Below, piece by piece: positions 49,526-58,697 of a DNA stretch of 64,000 bases (positions are counted from its first letter, which is position 1; each line of letters starts with the position of its first letter). The DNA lies in contig NZ_JANUGV010000001.1 in NCBI RefSeq assembly GCF_024753215.1, positions 186,001 through 250,000 on the forward strand. Direction: 5' to 3'. The stretch comes from Massilia solisilvae (lineage in GTDB: Bacteria > Pseudomonadota > Gammaproteobacteria > Burkholderiales > Burkholderiaceae_D). Under the pieces are notes generated by a model that saw only the letters and a program-made list of their open reading frames with translations, was not told the DNA's origin and searched no databases. A program made the translations under genes and the position numbers.

Positions 49526-51361
49526 ATGAAAAAACTCATAACCGTAAAAAACGAGATCGAGCAGGCGCTGCTTGCCTTCAAGAGCACCTTCTGGACGGTG
49601 GGCGCCTTCAGTGCGGTCATCAACCTGCTGATGCTGGTGCCGTCGCTGTACATGCTGCAGATCTACGACCGCGTGCTGCAGAGCCGCAATGACATCACCT
49701 TGCTGATGCTCACCCTGATCATGCTGGGCGCCTATGCCTTGATGGCGACGCTGGAGCTGGTGCGCTCGTTCGTGCTGGTGCGGGTCGGCGCCCGCTTCGA
49801 TATGACGCTCAACAAGCGGGTGTACACCGCCGCCTTCGAACAGAACCTCAAGCAGGCCGGCGCCAACGCCGGCCAGGCGCTGAACGACCTGACCAACCTG
49901 CGCCAGTTCCTCACCGGGAATGCCCTGTTCGCGTTCTTTGACGCGCCCTGGTTCCCGATTTACCTGATCGTCATCTTCTTTTTCGAACCGTCGCTGGGCC
50001 TGTTCGCGCTGGCCGGCACGGTCGTTTTGGTGGTGCTGGCTGTCGTCAACGAGCGCGTCACGCGCCGTCCGCTGGCCGAAGCGAATCAAATGGCAATTGC
50101 CGCTTCGACCATGGCCACCAACAACCTGCGTAACGCCGAGGTCATCGAGTCGATGGGCATGCTGCCCAACCTGATCTCGCGCTGGTTCAAGACCCACGGC
50201 CAGTTCCTCAAGCTGCAGGCCCAGGCCAGCGAACTGGCAGGCAAGATCAACGCCACCACCAAGTTCGTCCAGACCTCGCTGCAGTCGCTGGTGCTTGGTT
50301 TTGGCGCGTTGCTGGTGCTTGAGAACAAGATTACTTCGGGCATGATGATCGCCGCCTCCATCCTGGTGGGCCGCGCGCTGGCGCCTGTGCAGCAACTGAT
50401 CGCAGTGTGGAAGTCGTGGAGCAGCACCCGCAGCTCGTACGAACGGCTGGCCAAGCTGCTCGAAGCCAATCCCGCCCGCCCGGCCGGGATGCCGCTGCCC
50501 AAGCCGCAGGGTGCGCTGTCGGTGGAGGCCGTGACGGCAGCGCCGCCGGGCGCAAAGAGCGCGGTGATCAAGGGACTGTCGTTCGCGGTCGCCCCCGGCG
50601 ACGTGCTCGGCGTGATTGGCCCGAGCGGCTCCGGCAAGTCCACCCTGGCGCGGCTGCTGGTGGGCGTCTGGCCGGCGGCGGTCGGCAAGGTGCGCCTGGA
50701 CGGCGCCGACATCTATGCCTGGAACAAGGGCGAGCTGGGTCCGAACATCGGCTACCTGCCGCAGGACATCGAACTGTTTGCCGGCACGGTGAGCGAGAAC
50801 ATCGCGCGCTTTGGCGAGGTCGATCCCGAAAAGGTGGTGCTGGCCGCGCAGCGCGCCGGCGTGCACGACATGATCCTGCACATGCCCGACGGCTATGACA
50901 CGCGTCTGGGCGACGCCGGCGCCGGCCTGTCCGGCGGCCAGAAGCAGCGCATCGCGCTGGCCCGCGCCATGTACGGTGACCCGTCCCTGATCGTGCTCGA
51001 TGAGCCGAACTCAAACCTGGACGATATCGGCGAGCAGTTGCTGGTGCAGGCCGTGCTTGACCTGCGACGCCGCGGCAAGACGATCATCCTGATTACCCAC
51101 CGCACCAGCGTCATCGGCGCGACCAACAAGCTGTTGCTGCTGCGCGATGGCGCCGCCCAGCTGTTCGGTCCGACCGACCAGGTGCTGGCAGCGCTGCAGC
51201 AAGCAAACCAGCAGGCCGCCCAGCAGGCCCAGGCGGCCCAACAGGCCCAGGCAGCCCAACAGGCCCAGGCAGCCCAACAGGCCCAGGCGGCCCAGCAAGC
51301 GGCACGGCCGGCGACGCAGCCGGCCCCAGCCGGCGCCACGACCGGAGAAGAAACCAAATGA
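49526..51361 (+). CDS. type I secretion ABC exporter (PrtD/AprD/RsaD type)
   Basis: 611 residues. Six membrane helices about 20-310 (no C39 peptidase or CLD domain), ATPase about 335-560: Walker [10 protein letters not shown] near 365-373, signature [11 protein letters not shown] near 467, Walker [13 protein letters not shown] near 487-497, H-loop ITHRTS. Matches the family that exports RTX proteases and the Caulobacter S-layer protein. The last 45 residues are an unusual Gln/Ala-rich tail made of QAAQQA repeats, not present in typical members. Stop overlaps the next start (ATGA). Confidence 0.93.
   Translation: MKKLITVKNEIEQALLAFKSTFWTVGAFSAVINLLMLVPSLYMLQIYDRVLQSRNDITLLMLTLIMLGAYALMATLELVRSFVLVRVGARFDMTLNKRVYTAAFEQNLKQAGANAGQALNDLTNLRQFLTGNALFAFFDAPWFPIYLIVIFFFEPSLGLFALAGTVVLVVLAVVNERVTRRPLAEANQMAIAASTMATNNLRNAEVIESMGMLPNLISRWFKTHGQFLKLQAQASELAGKINATTKFVQTSLQSLVLGFGALLVLENKITSGMMIAASILVGRALAPVQQLIAVWKSWSSTRSSYERLAKLLEANPARPAGMPLPKPQGALSVEAVTAAPPGAKSAVIKGLSFAVAPGDVLGVIGPSGSGKSTLARLLVGVWPAAVGKVRLDGADIYAWNKGELGPNIGYLPQDIELFAGTVSENIARFGEVDPEKVVLAAQRAGVHDMILHMPDGYDTRLGDAGAGLSGGQKQRIALARAMYGDPSLIVLDEPNSNLDDIGEQLLVQAVLDLRRRGKTIILITHRTSVIGATNKLLLLRDGAAQLFGPTDQVLAALQQANQQAAQQAQAAQQAQAAQQAQAAQQAQAAQQAARPATQPAPAGATTGEETK
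51210..51300 (+). repeat. 18-bp tandem repeats encoding a Gln/Ala tail
   Basis: About five copies of an 18-bp unit (consensus CAGGCAGCCCAACAGGCC), each encoding six residues of the form QAAQQA, at the 3' end of the exporter gene. Units differ by one or two bases. Copy number could vary by slippage without a frameshift. Confidence 0.85.
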
Positions 51362-52716
51362 AATTGATCGAAAACCAGAACAAGCCGGCGGAGGTCGTCA
51401 GCCATGACGTCGCCCCGCTGGAGGTCAACACCGACGAACGCAAGTTTGCGCGGCTGGGCTGGCTCGTCGTGCTGCTTGGCGTGGGCGGTTTTCTGCTGTG
51501 GGCATCGCTGGCCCCGTTGGACAAGGGCGTCCCGCTGATGGGCACGGTGGCCAAGGAATCCAACCGCAAGACGGTCCAGCACCTGCTGGGCGGCACCATC
51601 CAGAAGATCCTGGTCAAGGACGGTGACGTGGTCAAGGCCGGCCAGGTGGTGGTGCGCATGAACCCGGTGAATGCGCAGTCCCAGTTCGAGATGGTGGATG
51701 TGCAATACCTGACTGCCCTTGCGGCCGAGGCGCGGCTGGCCGCCGAGCGCGATGGCAAGAGCAAGATCAGCTTCCCCGAGGAACTGGAAAAGCGCCATGG
51801 CGAGCCCCGTGTCGCTGAACTGATGAGCCTGCACAATCAACTGCTGCTTTCGCGCCAGGGCTCGCTGCGCAACGAGCTGGCCAGCGTGGATGAGAGCATC
51901 GCCGGCCTGAAAATCCAGATCAAGGGCCTGCAGGAATCGCGCGACAGCAAGAAGGAACAGATGGCGATCCTGAAGGAACAACTGGGCGGCATGCGCGACC
52001 TTGCCAAGGAAGGCTATGTGGCGCGCAACCGACTGCTCGACCTGGAGCGCACCTACGCCCAGCTGTCGGGCGCGCTGTCCGAAGATATCGGCAACATCGG
52101 GCGGGCCGAGCGCCAGGTTCTCGAGCTCACCATGCGCAAGGCGCAGCGCATGCAGGATTACCAGAAGGAAGTGCGTACCACGCTTTCCGACGTGCAGCGC
52201 GAAGCCGACGCCACCAAGGCCAAGCGCGACGCGCAGCAGTTCGAGCTGGCCAATGTCGACGTCAAGGCGCCGGTCGATGGCACGGTGGTCAACACGGCGG
52301 TGTTCACCGAGGGCGGCGTGGTCGGCTCCGGGGCGCGCCTGATGGATATCGTGCCGAGCGACGATCCGCTGATCGTCGAAGGCTCGCTGCCGACCAACCT
52401 GATCGACAAGGTGCATCCGGGCCTGAAGGTCGAGATCATGTTCGTTGCCTTCAACACCAATCGCACCCCGCATATCGAAGGCGAGGTGGAGCAGGTGGCG
52501 GCCGACCGTACGGTGGACGAGAAGAGCGGCCAGTCGTTCTACAAGGTGCGCGTGCGGGTGACCCCGCAAGGCGCCAAGATGATCGCCAGCCACCACCTGA
52601 ACATCGTGCCGGGCATGCCGGTCGAGCTGCTGGTGAAAGCGGGCGAACGCACCATGATGAACTACCTGCTCAAGCCGATCTTCGACCGGGCCAAATCGTC
52701 GATGAGCGAGGACTGA
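51358..52716 (+). CDS. HlyD/PrtE family membrane fusion protein of T1SS
   Basis: 452 residues. Cytoplasmic N-terminus about 35 residues, one helix about 37-55 ([20 protein letters not shown]), biotinyl-lipoyl half [20 protein letters not shown] near 78-97, a long coiled coil about 110-285, the second lipoyl half [11 protein letters not shown] near 302-312, then the beta-barrel domain ending near 440. It links the ABC exporter to the TolC-like channel. Typical length and organisation. ATG overlaps the exporter stop. Confidence 0.93.
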   Translation: MKLIENQNKPAEVVSHDVAPLEVNTDERKFARLGWLVVLLGVGGFLLWASLAPLDKGVPLMGTVAKESNRKTVQHLLGGTIQKILVKDGDVVKAGQVVVRMNPVNAQSQFEMVDVQYLTALAAEARLAAERDGKSKISFPEELEKRHGEPRVAELMSLHNQLLLSRQGSLRNELASVDESIAGLKIQIKGLQESRDSKKEQMAILKEQLGGMRDLAKEGYVARNRLLDLERTYAQLSGALSEDIGNIGRAERQVLELTMRKAQRMQDYQKEVRTTLSDVQREADATKAKRDAQQFELANVDVKAPVDGTVVNTAVFTEGGVVGSGARLMDIVPSDDPLIVEGSLPTNLIDKVHPGLKVEIMFVAFNTNRTPHIEGEVEQVAADRTVDEKSGQSFYKVRVRVTPQGAKMIASHHLNIVPGMPVELLVKAGERTMMNYLLKPIFDRAKSSMSED

Positions 52717-52718
52717 CC

Positions 52719-54071
52719 GTGGCCAAAGCAAACATCCCGGCGCGCCTGGGCGCGTGCGCGGCGCTGCTGGCCGCGTTGTACAGCGGCAGTGCCGCCGCGG
52801 TCAGCCTGCAGCAGGCCTACCAGGCCGCGCTCAAGAACGACCCGACGTTTCGTATGAACTTCTACGAGAACGAGGCGGCGAAGGAAAACCTGGTGCTCGG
52901 CCGCGCCGGCCTGCTGCCGAGCGTGTCGGCCCAGTTCTCCGGCAACAAGAACGTGGCCGACATGGAGAACCTGGACCAGATGAGTGTGCTGCTGGGCAAG
53001 TCCGTCACGCATCCGCGCTACATCAGCCGTTCCTCGGTGGTGCAGATGCGCCAGTCGCTGTTCAACATCGACGCGCTTACCCGCTATCGCCAGGGCAAAG
53101 TGCAGACCCAGGCCAGCGAGCAGCAGTACGAGGCGAACGTGAACGAGGTGGCGCTGCGCGTGGTTGGCGCTTACTGCGACGCACTGTTCGCGCAGGACCA
53201 GGTGGCGCTCGCGCAGGTGCAGCGCGATATGTACCTGGAACAGCAGAAGGTCAACCAGCGCCTGTTTGAAAAAGGCGAGGGCACCAAGACGGATATGCTG
53301 GAAACGAAGGCGCGGCTCGACCTGGCCGAGGCCACGCTGGTCGAGGCGCAGGACAACGCGGTGGCCATGCTCAACGCGCTGGCCGGCGTCATTGGCATGG
53401 ACCCGGGCACGCTGGATACGCTGTCGAGCAACTTTCGCATCGGCGACCTGGACGTCGGCCCGTACGAGAAGTGGCAACAGCTCGCGCGCGAACGCAACCA
53501 CGAGCTGGCCGCCGCCCGCCTGACGGTGGAGAACGCGCGCCTGGAAATCGTCAAGAACAAGGCGGGCCATTATCCGCGTGTGGACTTCATTGCCAGTTAC
53601 AGCAAGGGCGATTCCGAGTCGCTGAACACCTATACCCAGAACACAGTCAACCGTTCGTTGGGCGTGCAGGTGAGCATTCCCATTTACCAGGGCGGCGCCA
53701 TCAACGCCGCCACGCGCCAGGCCGCGGCCAACTACGAGCGTGCCAAGGCCGACCTCGATGCGCGCACCAACAAGATCATGGTCGACCTGCGCAAGGCGCA
53801 CAGCGTCGTGCAGAGCAGCGTGCACAAGGTCGAGGCCCTGGTCAAGGCGGTGGAGTCGAGCAAGGAGCTGATGAAGGCGACCGAGCAGAGCATCAAGGGC
53901 GGGGTGCGCATCAACCTCGACCTGCTCAACGCCCAGCAGCAGCTGTTCACCAGCCAGCGCGATCTGGCCCAGGCGCGCTACACCTACCTGCTGGGCTTGC
54001 TGCGCCTAAGCGCCGCCGCCGGCACGATCGGGGACACCGACATCCGCGAGGTGGCCGCTTACTTTCGTTGA
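52719..54071 (+). CDS. TolC family outer-membrane channel of T1SS
   Basis: 450 residues from a GTG start 2 nt after the HlyD gene. Signal peptide about 1-26 (CAALLAALYSGSAAA). TolC repeats: LQQAYQAALKNDPTFRMNFY near 30-50, and QVSIPIYQGGAINAATRQAA near 315-335, the well-conserved repeat start in the second half. It forms the outer-membrane and periplasmic tunnel. With exporter and adaptor it completes the secretion machine, the likely route for the DUF4214/RTX proteins encoded on both sides. A strong terminator follows. Confidence 0.92.
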   Translation: MAKANIPARLGACAALLAALYSGSAAAVSLQQAYQAALKNDPTFRMNFYENEAAKENLVLGRAGLLPSVSAQFSGNKNVADMENLDQMSVLLGKSVTHPRYISRSSVVQMRQSLFNIDALTRYRQGKVQTQASEQQYEANVNEVALRVVGAYCDALFAQDQVALAQVQRDMYLEQQKVNQRLFEKGEGTKTDMLETKARLDLAEATLVEAQDNAVAMLNALAGVIGMDPGTLDTLSSNFRIGDLDVGPYEKWQQLARERNHELAAARLTVENARLEIVKNKAGHYPRVDFIASYSKGDSESLNTYTQNTVNRSLGVQVSIPIYQGGAINAATRQAAANYERAKADLDARTNKIMVDLRKAHSVVQSSVHKVEALVKAVESSKELMKATEQSIKGGVRINLDLLNAQQQLFTSQRDLAQARYTYLLGLLRLSAAAGTIGDTDIREVAAYFR

Positions 54072-54091
54072 ACCGCAGCCGCTTGCCCCTG

Positions 54092-54116
54092 AACCGCCGC
54101 GCCCGCGGCGGTTTTT
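54092..54116 (+). terminator. Rho-independent terminator of the T1SS operon
   Basis: AACCGCCGC, 4-nt loop, GCGGCGGTT, then TTT: a 9-bp stem with T-run 20 bp after the TolC gene stop. It ends only 13 bp before the next ATG. Confidence 0.85.
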
Positions 54117-54128
54117 ATTTGTGACGAA

Positions 54129-54611
54129 ATGAACCTCCTGCAACGCGTTACGACCCAGTATTCCCATGTCGAGGACCGGATCGGCCTGTCGGGCGAGGCC
54201 GCCGACGGCAAGGTGCAGCATGTGTGGCTGACCCAGCGCCTGCTTGGACGGCTGGTGCCGGCCCTGTGCAAGCCGCTGGCGGCACAAGGTGATGCGCGCG
54301 CCGCACTGCTCAACAGTTTCGAGCAGCAGGCCGCGCAGGCGCAGCTCGTGGCGCAGGAACCGGTGGCGGCACCGGCAGGCAACGCCGCGTGGGTCGCGAC
54401 CCGGGTGGACCTGTCCACGACCACCCAGGGCGTGCGGCTGGACTTGTTCGGGCCCAACGGTGAGACGGCCACGTTCGCCTTGCCCGAGCTGGCGCTGCGC
54501 CAGTGGTTGTCGATCCTGCGCAGGCTGTACCGCGTGGCGGAGTGGTCGGACAGCCTGTGGCCGGCGTGGCTCGACGCCAGTGCGCCCGCAGACAAGCTCG
54601 CGCTGCATTAA
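54129..54611 (+). CDS. hypothetical protein downstream of the T1SS operon
   Basis: 160 residues, not recognised. Predicted soluble, mostly helical at both ends, with a beta-rich middle (WVATRVDLSTTTQGVRLDLF, TATFALPELALRQWL). No signal peptide or membrane helix. It starts 13 bp after a strong terminator and has only a weak GTGACGAA before its ATG, so it may be expressed by read-through. Its place between the TolC gene and a DUF4214 gene suggests some role in the secretion system, perhaps as a cytoplasmic accessory factor; nothing in the sequence proves this. Codon use and GC-rich third positions support a real gene. Confidence 0.65.
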   Translation: MNLLQRVTTQYSHVEDRIGLSGEAADGKVQHVWLTQRLLGRLVPALCKPLAAQGDARAALLNSFEQQAAQAQLVAQEPVAAPAGNAAWVATRVDLSTTTQGVRLDLFGPNGETATFALPELALRQWLSILRRLYRVAEWSDSLWPAWLDASAPADKLALH

Positions 54612-54767
54612 AATTTAACAATCTAGTGTCGCGGAAATTTCGTTGATTTCCTTTAGGTAAGGGCGATGTCGGTAGGAAACTACCTGAGCACGGTTGAGTC
54701 CGCTGCGCCTTCGATTTCGCAATTAGGGTAGGATTTGCTCACCTCTAATTGAACCGGAGATATCGTC

Positions 54768-55370
54768 ATGGCAGACAACATCAACGCAGTCGAGAAGCTG
54801 TATGTGGCCTACTTCAGCCGTCCGGCCGACCCGGCGGGGCTGGCGTTCTGGACCGGTCAGCTGCAGACCAACCCGAACGCCTTGCAGCAAATGTCGGCGC
54901 AATTCTCGACCTCGGCCGAGTACAAGGCAGCGTACGCCGGCATGACCAACGCCCAGATCGTGAGCACGGTGTACCAGCACCTGTTTGGCCGGCCGGCGGA
55001 GCAGGCGGGGGTGGACTGGTGGGCGCAAAAGCTGGACGCGCACACCATCACGATCGACAACGTGGTGACGCAGATCGCGGCCGGCGCCCAGACCACCGAC
55101 CTGTTCGCCTACAACGCCAAGGTCGCGGTGGCGACCACCTTCACCGCGCGCCTGGACACGGATGTGGAGAAACAGGCGTATTCGGGCGATGCGGCAAACA
55201 AGCTGGCGATCGATTTCATCGCGACCGTCAAGGATTTGCAGTCGGCGGCGAACGCGAGCGACCCGGGCACCATCGACTCGGTGATCAGCAACATCGTGCA
55301 CGCGGCCGGGCTGGGGATGGATGGCGCGCAGCTGGTTGGCGTGGCGGACGCGCCGCCACCGATGTTCTGA
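54768..55370 (+). CDS. stand-alone DUF4214 module protein
   Basis: 200 residues, no Cys, no Sec signal. It is a paralogue of the N-terminal module of the 891-residue protein: KLYVAYFSRPADPAGLAFW against KAYIAYFARPADVGGLAYW, VYQHLFGRPAEQAGVDWW against VYQNLFGHAPDIAGLNFW, and YSGDAANKLAIDFIATV against YQGDAANRLAKQFIANV. No RTX repeats follow; the C-terminus is short and ends PPPMF. It may be a small secreted partner or a cytoplasmic module that binds the large proteins. Good ribosome site CGGAG before the ATG. Own transcript likely, after a 156-bp gap. Confidence 0.85.
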   Translation: MADNINAVEKLYVAYFSRPADPAGLAFWTGQLQTNPNALQQMSAQFSTSAEYKAAYAGMTNAQIVSTVYQHLFGRPAEQAGVDWWAQKLDAHTITIDNVVTQIAAGAQTTDLFAYNAKVAVATTFTARLDTDVEKQAYSGDAANKLAIDFIATVKDLQSAANASDPGTIDSVISNIVHAAGLGMDGAQLVGVADAPPPMF

Positions 55371-55379
55371 CAGTTGCGC

Positions 55380-55483
55380 CGTCGTCCCGGCGCAGGCCGG
55401 GACCCATGCTGAGCCTGTTGGCTCGCGGCATGATGCAACGCCCGGCGCTTTCAGCATGGGTTCCGGCGTTCGCCGGAACGACG
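55380..55483. repeat. REP-like inverted repeat pair (family A)
   Basis: Arm one 55380-55412 (CGTCGTCCCGGCGCAGGCCG, then GGACCCATGCTGA), arm two 55451-55483 the near complement (TCAGCATGGGTTCCGGCGTT, then CGCCGGAACGACG). Each arm forms its own hairpin. It fills the gap between the stand-alone DUF4214 gene and the convergent trhO gene. Related in sequence and layout to 17519-17624. Confidence 0.8.
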
Positions 55484-55503
55484 TGGTGGCAGAGGCGCTG
55501 GCT

Positions 55504-56370
55504 TCAGCGCGCGACAGTGCTGCCGGCCGCCCCGCTTTGTTCCTGCGTGCCCGCGCAGTGCGGACACGAATGCCCTTCGACGTAATCGGGCGACAGCTGC
55601 TGGCGCGGCGTGACCACCGCGCGGCACGCGAAGCACTGCACCGTTTCGGTCGGCTCCAGCCTGGGGTTGAGTGCGGTGCGGTAGTCGAACACGAAGCAGT
55701 CGCCGGTGTAATGGTCGCCGCCGACTTCCTCGAAGTACTTCAGGATGCCGCCCTCGAGCTGGTACACGCGCTCGTAGCCGATGTCCTGCATGTGGATCGC
55801 CGCCTTCTCGCAGCGGATGCCGCCGGTGCAGAAGGTCACGACGGTCTTGCCCTGCAGCTCGTCCTTGTGCTCGGCCACCACTTGCGGGAACTCGCTGAAT
55901 TTCTCGATGCGGTAGTCGATCGTGTTGTCGAAGGTGCCGACATCCACCTCGAACGCGTTGCGCGTATCCATCATCACCACCGGCACGCCGTCGTCATCCA
56001 CGCCCTGGTCGAGCCAGCGCTTGAGCGTGCGCGCGTCCACCGCCGGCGCGCGGCCGAGCTCGGGCTTGATGAGCGGCATGCGCATCGTGATGATTTCCTT
56101 CTTGATCTTCACCAGCATGCGCTTGTGCGATTGCTCGTTCGACAGGCTTTCCTTCCATTCCAGGTCGGCCAGGCGCGCGTCGCTTTTTACCCACGCAAGG
56201 TAATCGTCGATGTGCGCGCGCGGCCCGGACACGAACATGTTGATGCCCTCGGGCGTCAGCAGGACCGTGCCCTTCAGGCCCAGTTCGTTGCAGCGCGCCT
56301 CGTATTGCTCACGCAGCGCTTCCAGGTTGTCGAGCGTAACGAATTTGTAAGCGGCGATGTTGACGTGCAT
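55504..56370 (-). CDS. trhO: tRNA uridine(34) hydroxylase (rhodanese-type)
   Basis: 288 residues. N-terminal acylphosphatase-like domain about 1-95 ([16 protein letters not shown]), rhodanese domain about 120-225 with the active Cys in [12 protein letters not shown], and a C-terminal part with two CxxC pairs ([15 protein letters not shown]) like a zinc site. All fit TrhO/YceA, which makes 5-hydroxyuridine at tRNA position 34 in an oxygen-dependent step. Length is within the usual 270-330. Single gene, convergent with the DUF4214 gene. Confidence 0.92.
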   Translation of the reverse strand: MHVNIAAYKFVTLDNLEALREQYEARCNELGLKGTVLLTPEGINMFVSGPRAHIDDYLAWVKSDARLADLEWKESLSNEQSHKRMLVKIKKEIITMRMPLIKPELGRAPAVDARTLKRWLDQGVDDDGVPVVMMDTRNAFEVDVGTFDNTIDYRIEKFSEFPQVVAEHKDELQGKTVVTFCTGGIRCEKAAIHMQDIGYERVYQLEGGILKYFEEVGGDHYTGDCFVFDYRTALNPRLEPTETVQCFACRAVVTPRQQLSPDYVEGHSCPHCAGTQEQSGAAGSTVAR

Positions 56371-56496
56371 GGGGAATGGGGGCGGAAGGTAAGGGCGGTA
56401 TTATAGAACCAGTCGCGGCGGTGCGCTGGCGCGCGGCGTGGTTTTCGCGGCGATTCGTTTTACAATGTTCCCTTTTGAAAAGCAGGGCGGGAACGC

Positions 56497-57606
56497 ATGC
56501 AATCGCTGAACATCCAGTACAACCCCCGCATCGACCAGCTGCGCTGGCTCGCGGCCACGGTCGTGTTCCTGTTCCATTTCCACCTCGAGTATCGCGGGCT
56601 GTCCGGCGCCGGGCTGTCCGGGCCGTGGAGCGCCCTGATCACCGAGGGCCACACCGGTGTCGGCCTGTTCTTCACGCTGTCCGGCTTTTTGTTCATGCAG
56701 ATCGCGCTGGTGCAAAAGCAGATCGTGTACCGCGACTTCGTGCGCAACCGGGTGCTGCGCATCTTTCCGCTGTTCCTGACCATCTTCCTGGTCGCCACCT
56801 CGATCGGGCGCGACAAGTTCCAGCCGCAGGACCTGCTTTACCTGTTCGCCACCAACCTGGGGCTAGCGCCCACTTCCGGCACCGTGGTCACCGGCGCGGC
56901 CTGGACCATTTCGGTCGAGTTCCTGTTCTACATGGTGTTCCCGTTCCTGGCGCGCTTTGCGATGGAGCGCGGCCTGCGCTACCTGGCCAACCTGCTGGTG
57001 CTGATGGCCTTCTTCAAGGTGGCCGCGTACACGGTCAACGACAACAGCACGCTGATGTACTTCAGCACCTTCGTCGGGCGCTTCGACCAGTTCCTGATCG
57101 GGATGGCGGCGGCCATGCTGCTGCAGGGGCGCCGCGCCAGGTTGCAGGAATTCGCGCCCTTGCTGCTGGCCGCGGCCAGCGCGCTGGTGGTGTGCACCAC
57201 GGCGCTGATGCACACGGTCGCGCCGTTCGGCGGCGCGCCTAAGTCGTCGTTCTGGATCGGGTGGTCGATGCTGGAAAGCGCGGGCTGGGCCTTCTTCATC
57301 GTGGCCTGGGTGTCGTTCCAGCGCCGCCTGCCGGGCGCCATCGAGCGCGCACTGTGCCACGGCGGCAAGGTCAGCTTCTCGTTCTACCTGCTGCACATGG
57401 GCGTGCTGCACGTGCTGGCGACCAAGGTCGGGCTGGTGCGGCCGACCGGCCACGCGGGGCTGGACGCGGCCATCATGCTGGCCGCAAGCTACGGCATCAC
57501 CTGGCTGCTGGCGACCATCAGCTACAACACGATCGAGGAGCCGTTCCTGCGCATGCGGCGCAGCTACGGCGCCAGGCAGGCGCCGGCCGTGGCTCCCGCG
57601 GCCTGA
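56497..57606 (+). CDS. acyltransferase family 3 membrane protein
   Basis: 369 residues, about ten helices. N-terminus PRIDQLRWLAATVVFLFHFH has the typical first helix and the conserved His (HFH). The middle keeps WTISVEFLFYMVFPF, and VSFSFYLLHMGVLHVLATK is the late motif. OafA-like enzymes transfer acetyl or other acyl groups to sugars at the cell surface. Start: ATG 56497, GGCGGGAA upstream. It is the second such enzyme in the window (first at 40137) and only distantly similar to it. No operon partner visible. Confidence 0.87.
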   Translation: MQSLNIQYNPRIDQLRWLAATVVFLFHFHLEYRGLSGAGLSGPWSALITEGHTGVGLFFTLSGFLFMQIALVQKQIVYRDFVRNRVLRIFPLFLTIFLVATSIGRDKFQPQDLLYLFATNLGLAPTSGTVVTGAAWTISVEFLFYMVFPFLARFAMERGLRYLANLLVLMAFFKVAAYTVNDNSTLMYFSTFVGRFDQFLIGMAAAMLLQGRRARLQEFAPLLLAAASALVVCTTALMHTVAPFGGAPKSSFWIGWSMLESAGWAFFIVAWVSFQRRLPGAIERALCHGGKVSFSFYLLHMGVLHVLATKVGLVRPTGHAGLDAAIMLAASYGITWLLATISYNTIEEPFLRMRRSYGARQAPAVAPAA

Positions 57607-57799
57607 GAAGCGTCGCCGAAGGGCTTTTTTACGTGGGGCGCAAGCGATGGCTTTGCGCCACGCGCGCGCCGTCCTCTGGCGCCTGATCCGCAAGTTCCAT
57701 TTCCCGCTTGAGATGCCGCAAGCGCGCACCGGGATGCCTTCGTACGATGGGTTCGTACATCGAAAGCCACACGTGGCCCCATCTTTCAGGAGGTAAGTC

Positions 57800-58651
57800 A
57801 TGACCCGACCCAAGCTATTGAGCGCCGGCCTTGCGGCAGCGGCGGCGATGCTGTTCTCCCAGAACGGCGCCGCGCAGGAGATCATCCCCTTGCAGATCCC
57901 GCAGGACTTCAACCTGGTTGGCCTGGGCGTCTTCTCGGTGCCCGATTACTATGGCTCGGACGATTACGAGGCGCGCGCGGCGCCGCTGGTGCGCTATGCG
58001 TGGAGCGACACCCAGTACGTGCAGCTGATCGGGCCCGAGCTGCGCGCCAACGTGGTCCCCTACCGCACCGACCTGCGCGCCGGCCCCCTGATCCGGTTCC
58101 GCCAGCGGCGTGACGACGACGTGAGCGACAGCGTGGTCAAGCACATGCGTCCGGTGGCCAGCGCCACCGAGATCGGCGCCTTCCTCGATTACCACATGCC
58201 GCTCGAGCCAGGGCGCCCGCTGCACAAGATCGTCTTTTCCGCCGACATCGTCGGCAACACCACCGGGGTGTACAGTGGCCCCAGCGGCAACATCCGCGCG
58301 ACCTATGTGTACCCGTTCGCGCAGGGCCTGTTCGGCAAGCCGCTGCTGGGCACGCTCGGCTTCGGGCTGTTCTTTGCCAGCGACCATTTCAATGACCGCT
58401 ATTTCGGCATCCATGGCGCCGACGTGGCGCTGTTCCCGCAGCGCGCCGGGCGGGCCTACAAGGCCGAAGGCGGGCTCACCTCGATCAAGATCCCGTTCAG
58501 CCTGACCAGCCAGGTCGACCCGAAATGGCTGGTCACGGTGGCCGGGCGCTACGAGCGGCTGCTGGGCGACGCGGCCGACAGCCCGGTGGTCAAGGACCGC
58601 GGTGACGAGAACCAGTGGATTATCGGGGTGGCGGCGTCCTACCTGTTCTGA
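57800..58651 (+). CDS. MipA/OmpV family outer-membrane protein
   Basis: 283 residues. Signal peptide about 1-25 (AAAAAMLFSQNGAAQ). The mature protein starts near NLVGLGVFSVPDYYGSDDYE, the standard opening of MipA/OmpV barrels, and ends in an aromatic residue (GVAASYLF), as usual for outer-membrane barrels. Family roles include scaffold for murein enzymes (MipA) or porin-like uptake; which applies is open. A perfect AGGAGGT precedes the ATG by six bases, so translation should be strong. Confidence 0.9.
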   Translation: MTRPKLLSAGLAAAAAMLFSQNGAAQEIIPLQIPQDFNLVGLGVFSVPDYYGSDDYEARAAPLVRYAWSDTQYVQLIGPELRANVVPYRTDLRAGPLIRFRQRRDDDVSDSVVKHMRPVASATEIGAFLDYHMPLEPGRPLHKIVFSADIVGNTTGVYSGPSGNIRATYVYPFAQGLFGKPLLGTLGFGLFFASDHFNDRYFGIHGADVALFPQRAGRAYKAEGGLTSIKIPFSLTSQVDPKWLVTVAGRYERLLGDAADSPVVKDRGDENQWIIGVAASYLF

Positions 58652-58655
58652 GTGT

Positions 58656-58688
58656 CGCGGTGGCCGGCGCGCTGCCGTGGCCACCGCG
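58656..58688. terminator. hairpin between convergent genes
   Basis: Perfect 10-bp arms CGCGGTGGCC and GGCCACCGCG with a 13-nt loop, lying in the 46-bp gap between the MipA gene and the giant surface protein gene. No T-run on either strand; could slow polymerases from both sides. Confidence 0.5.
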
Positions 58689-58697
58689 AACCTGCGC

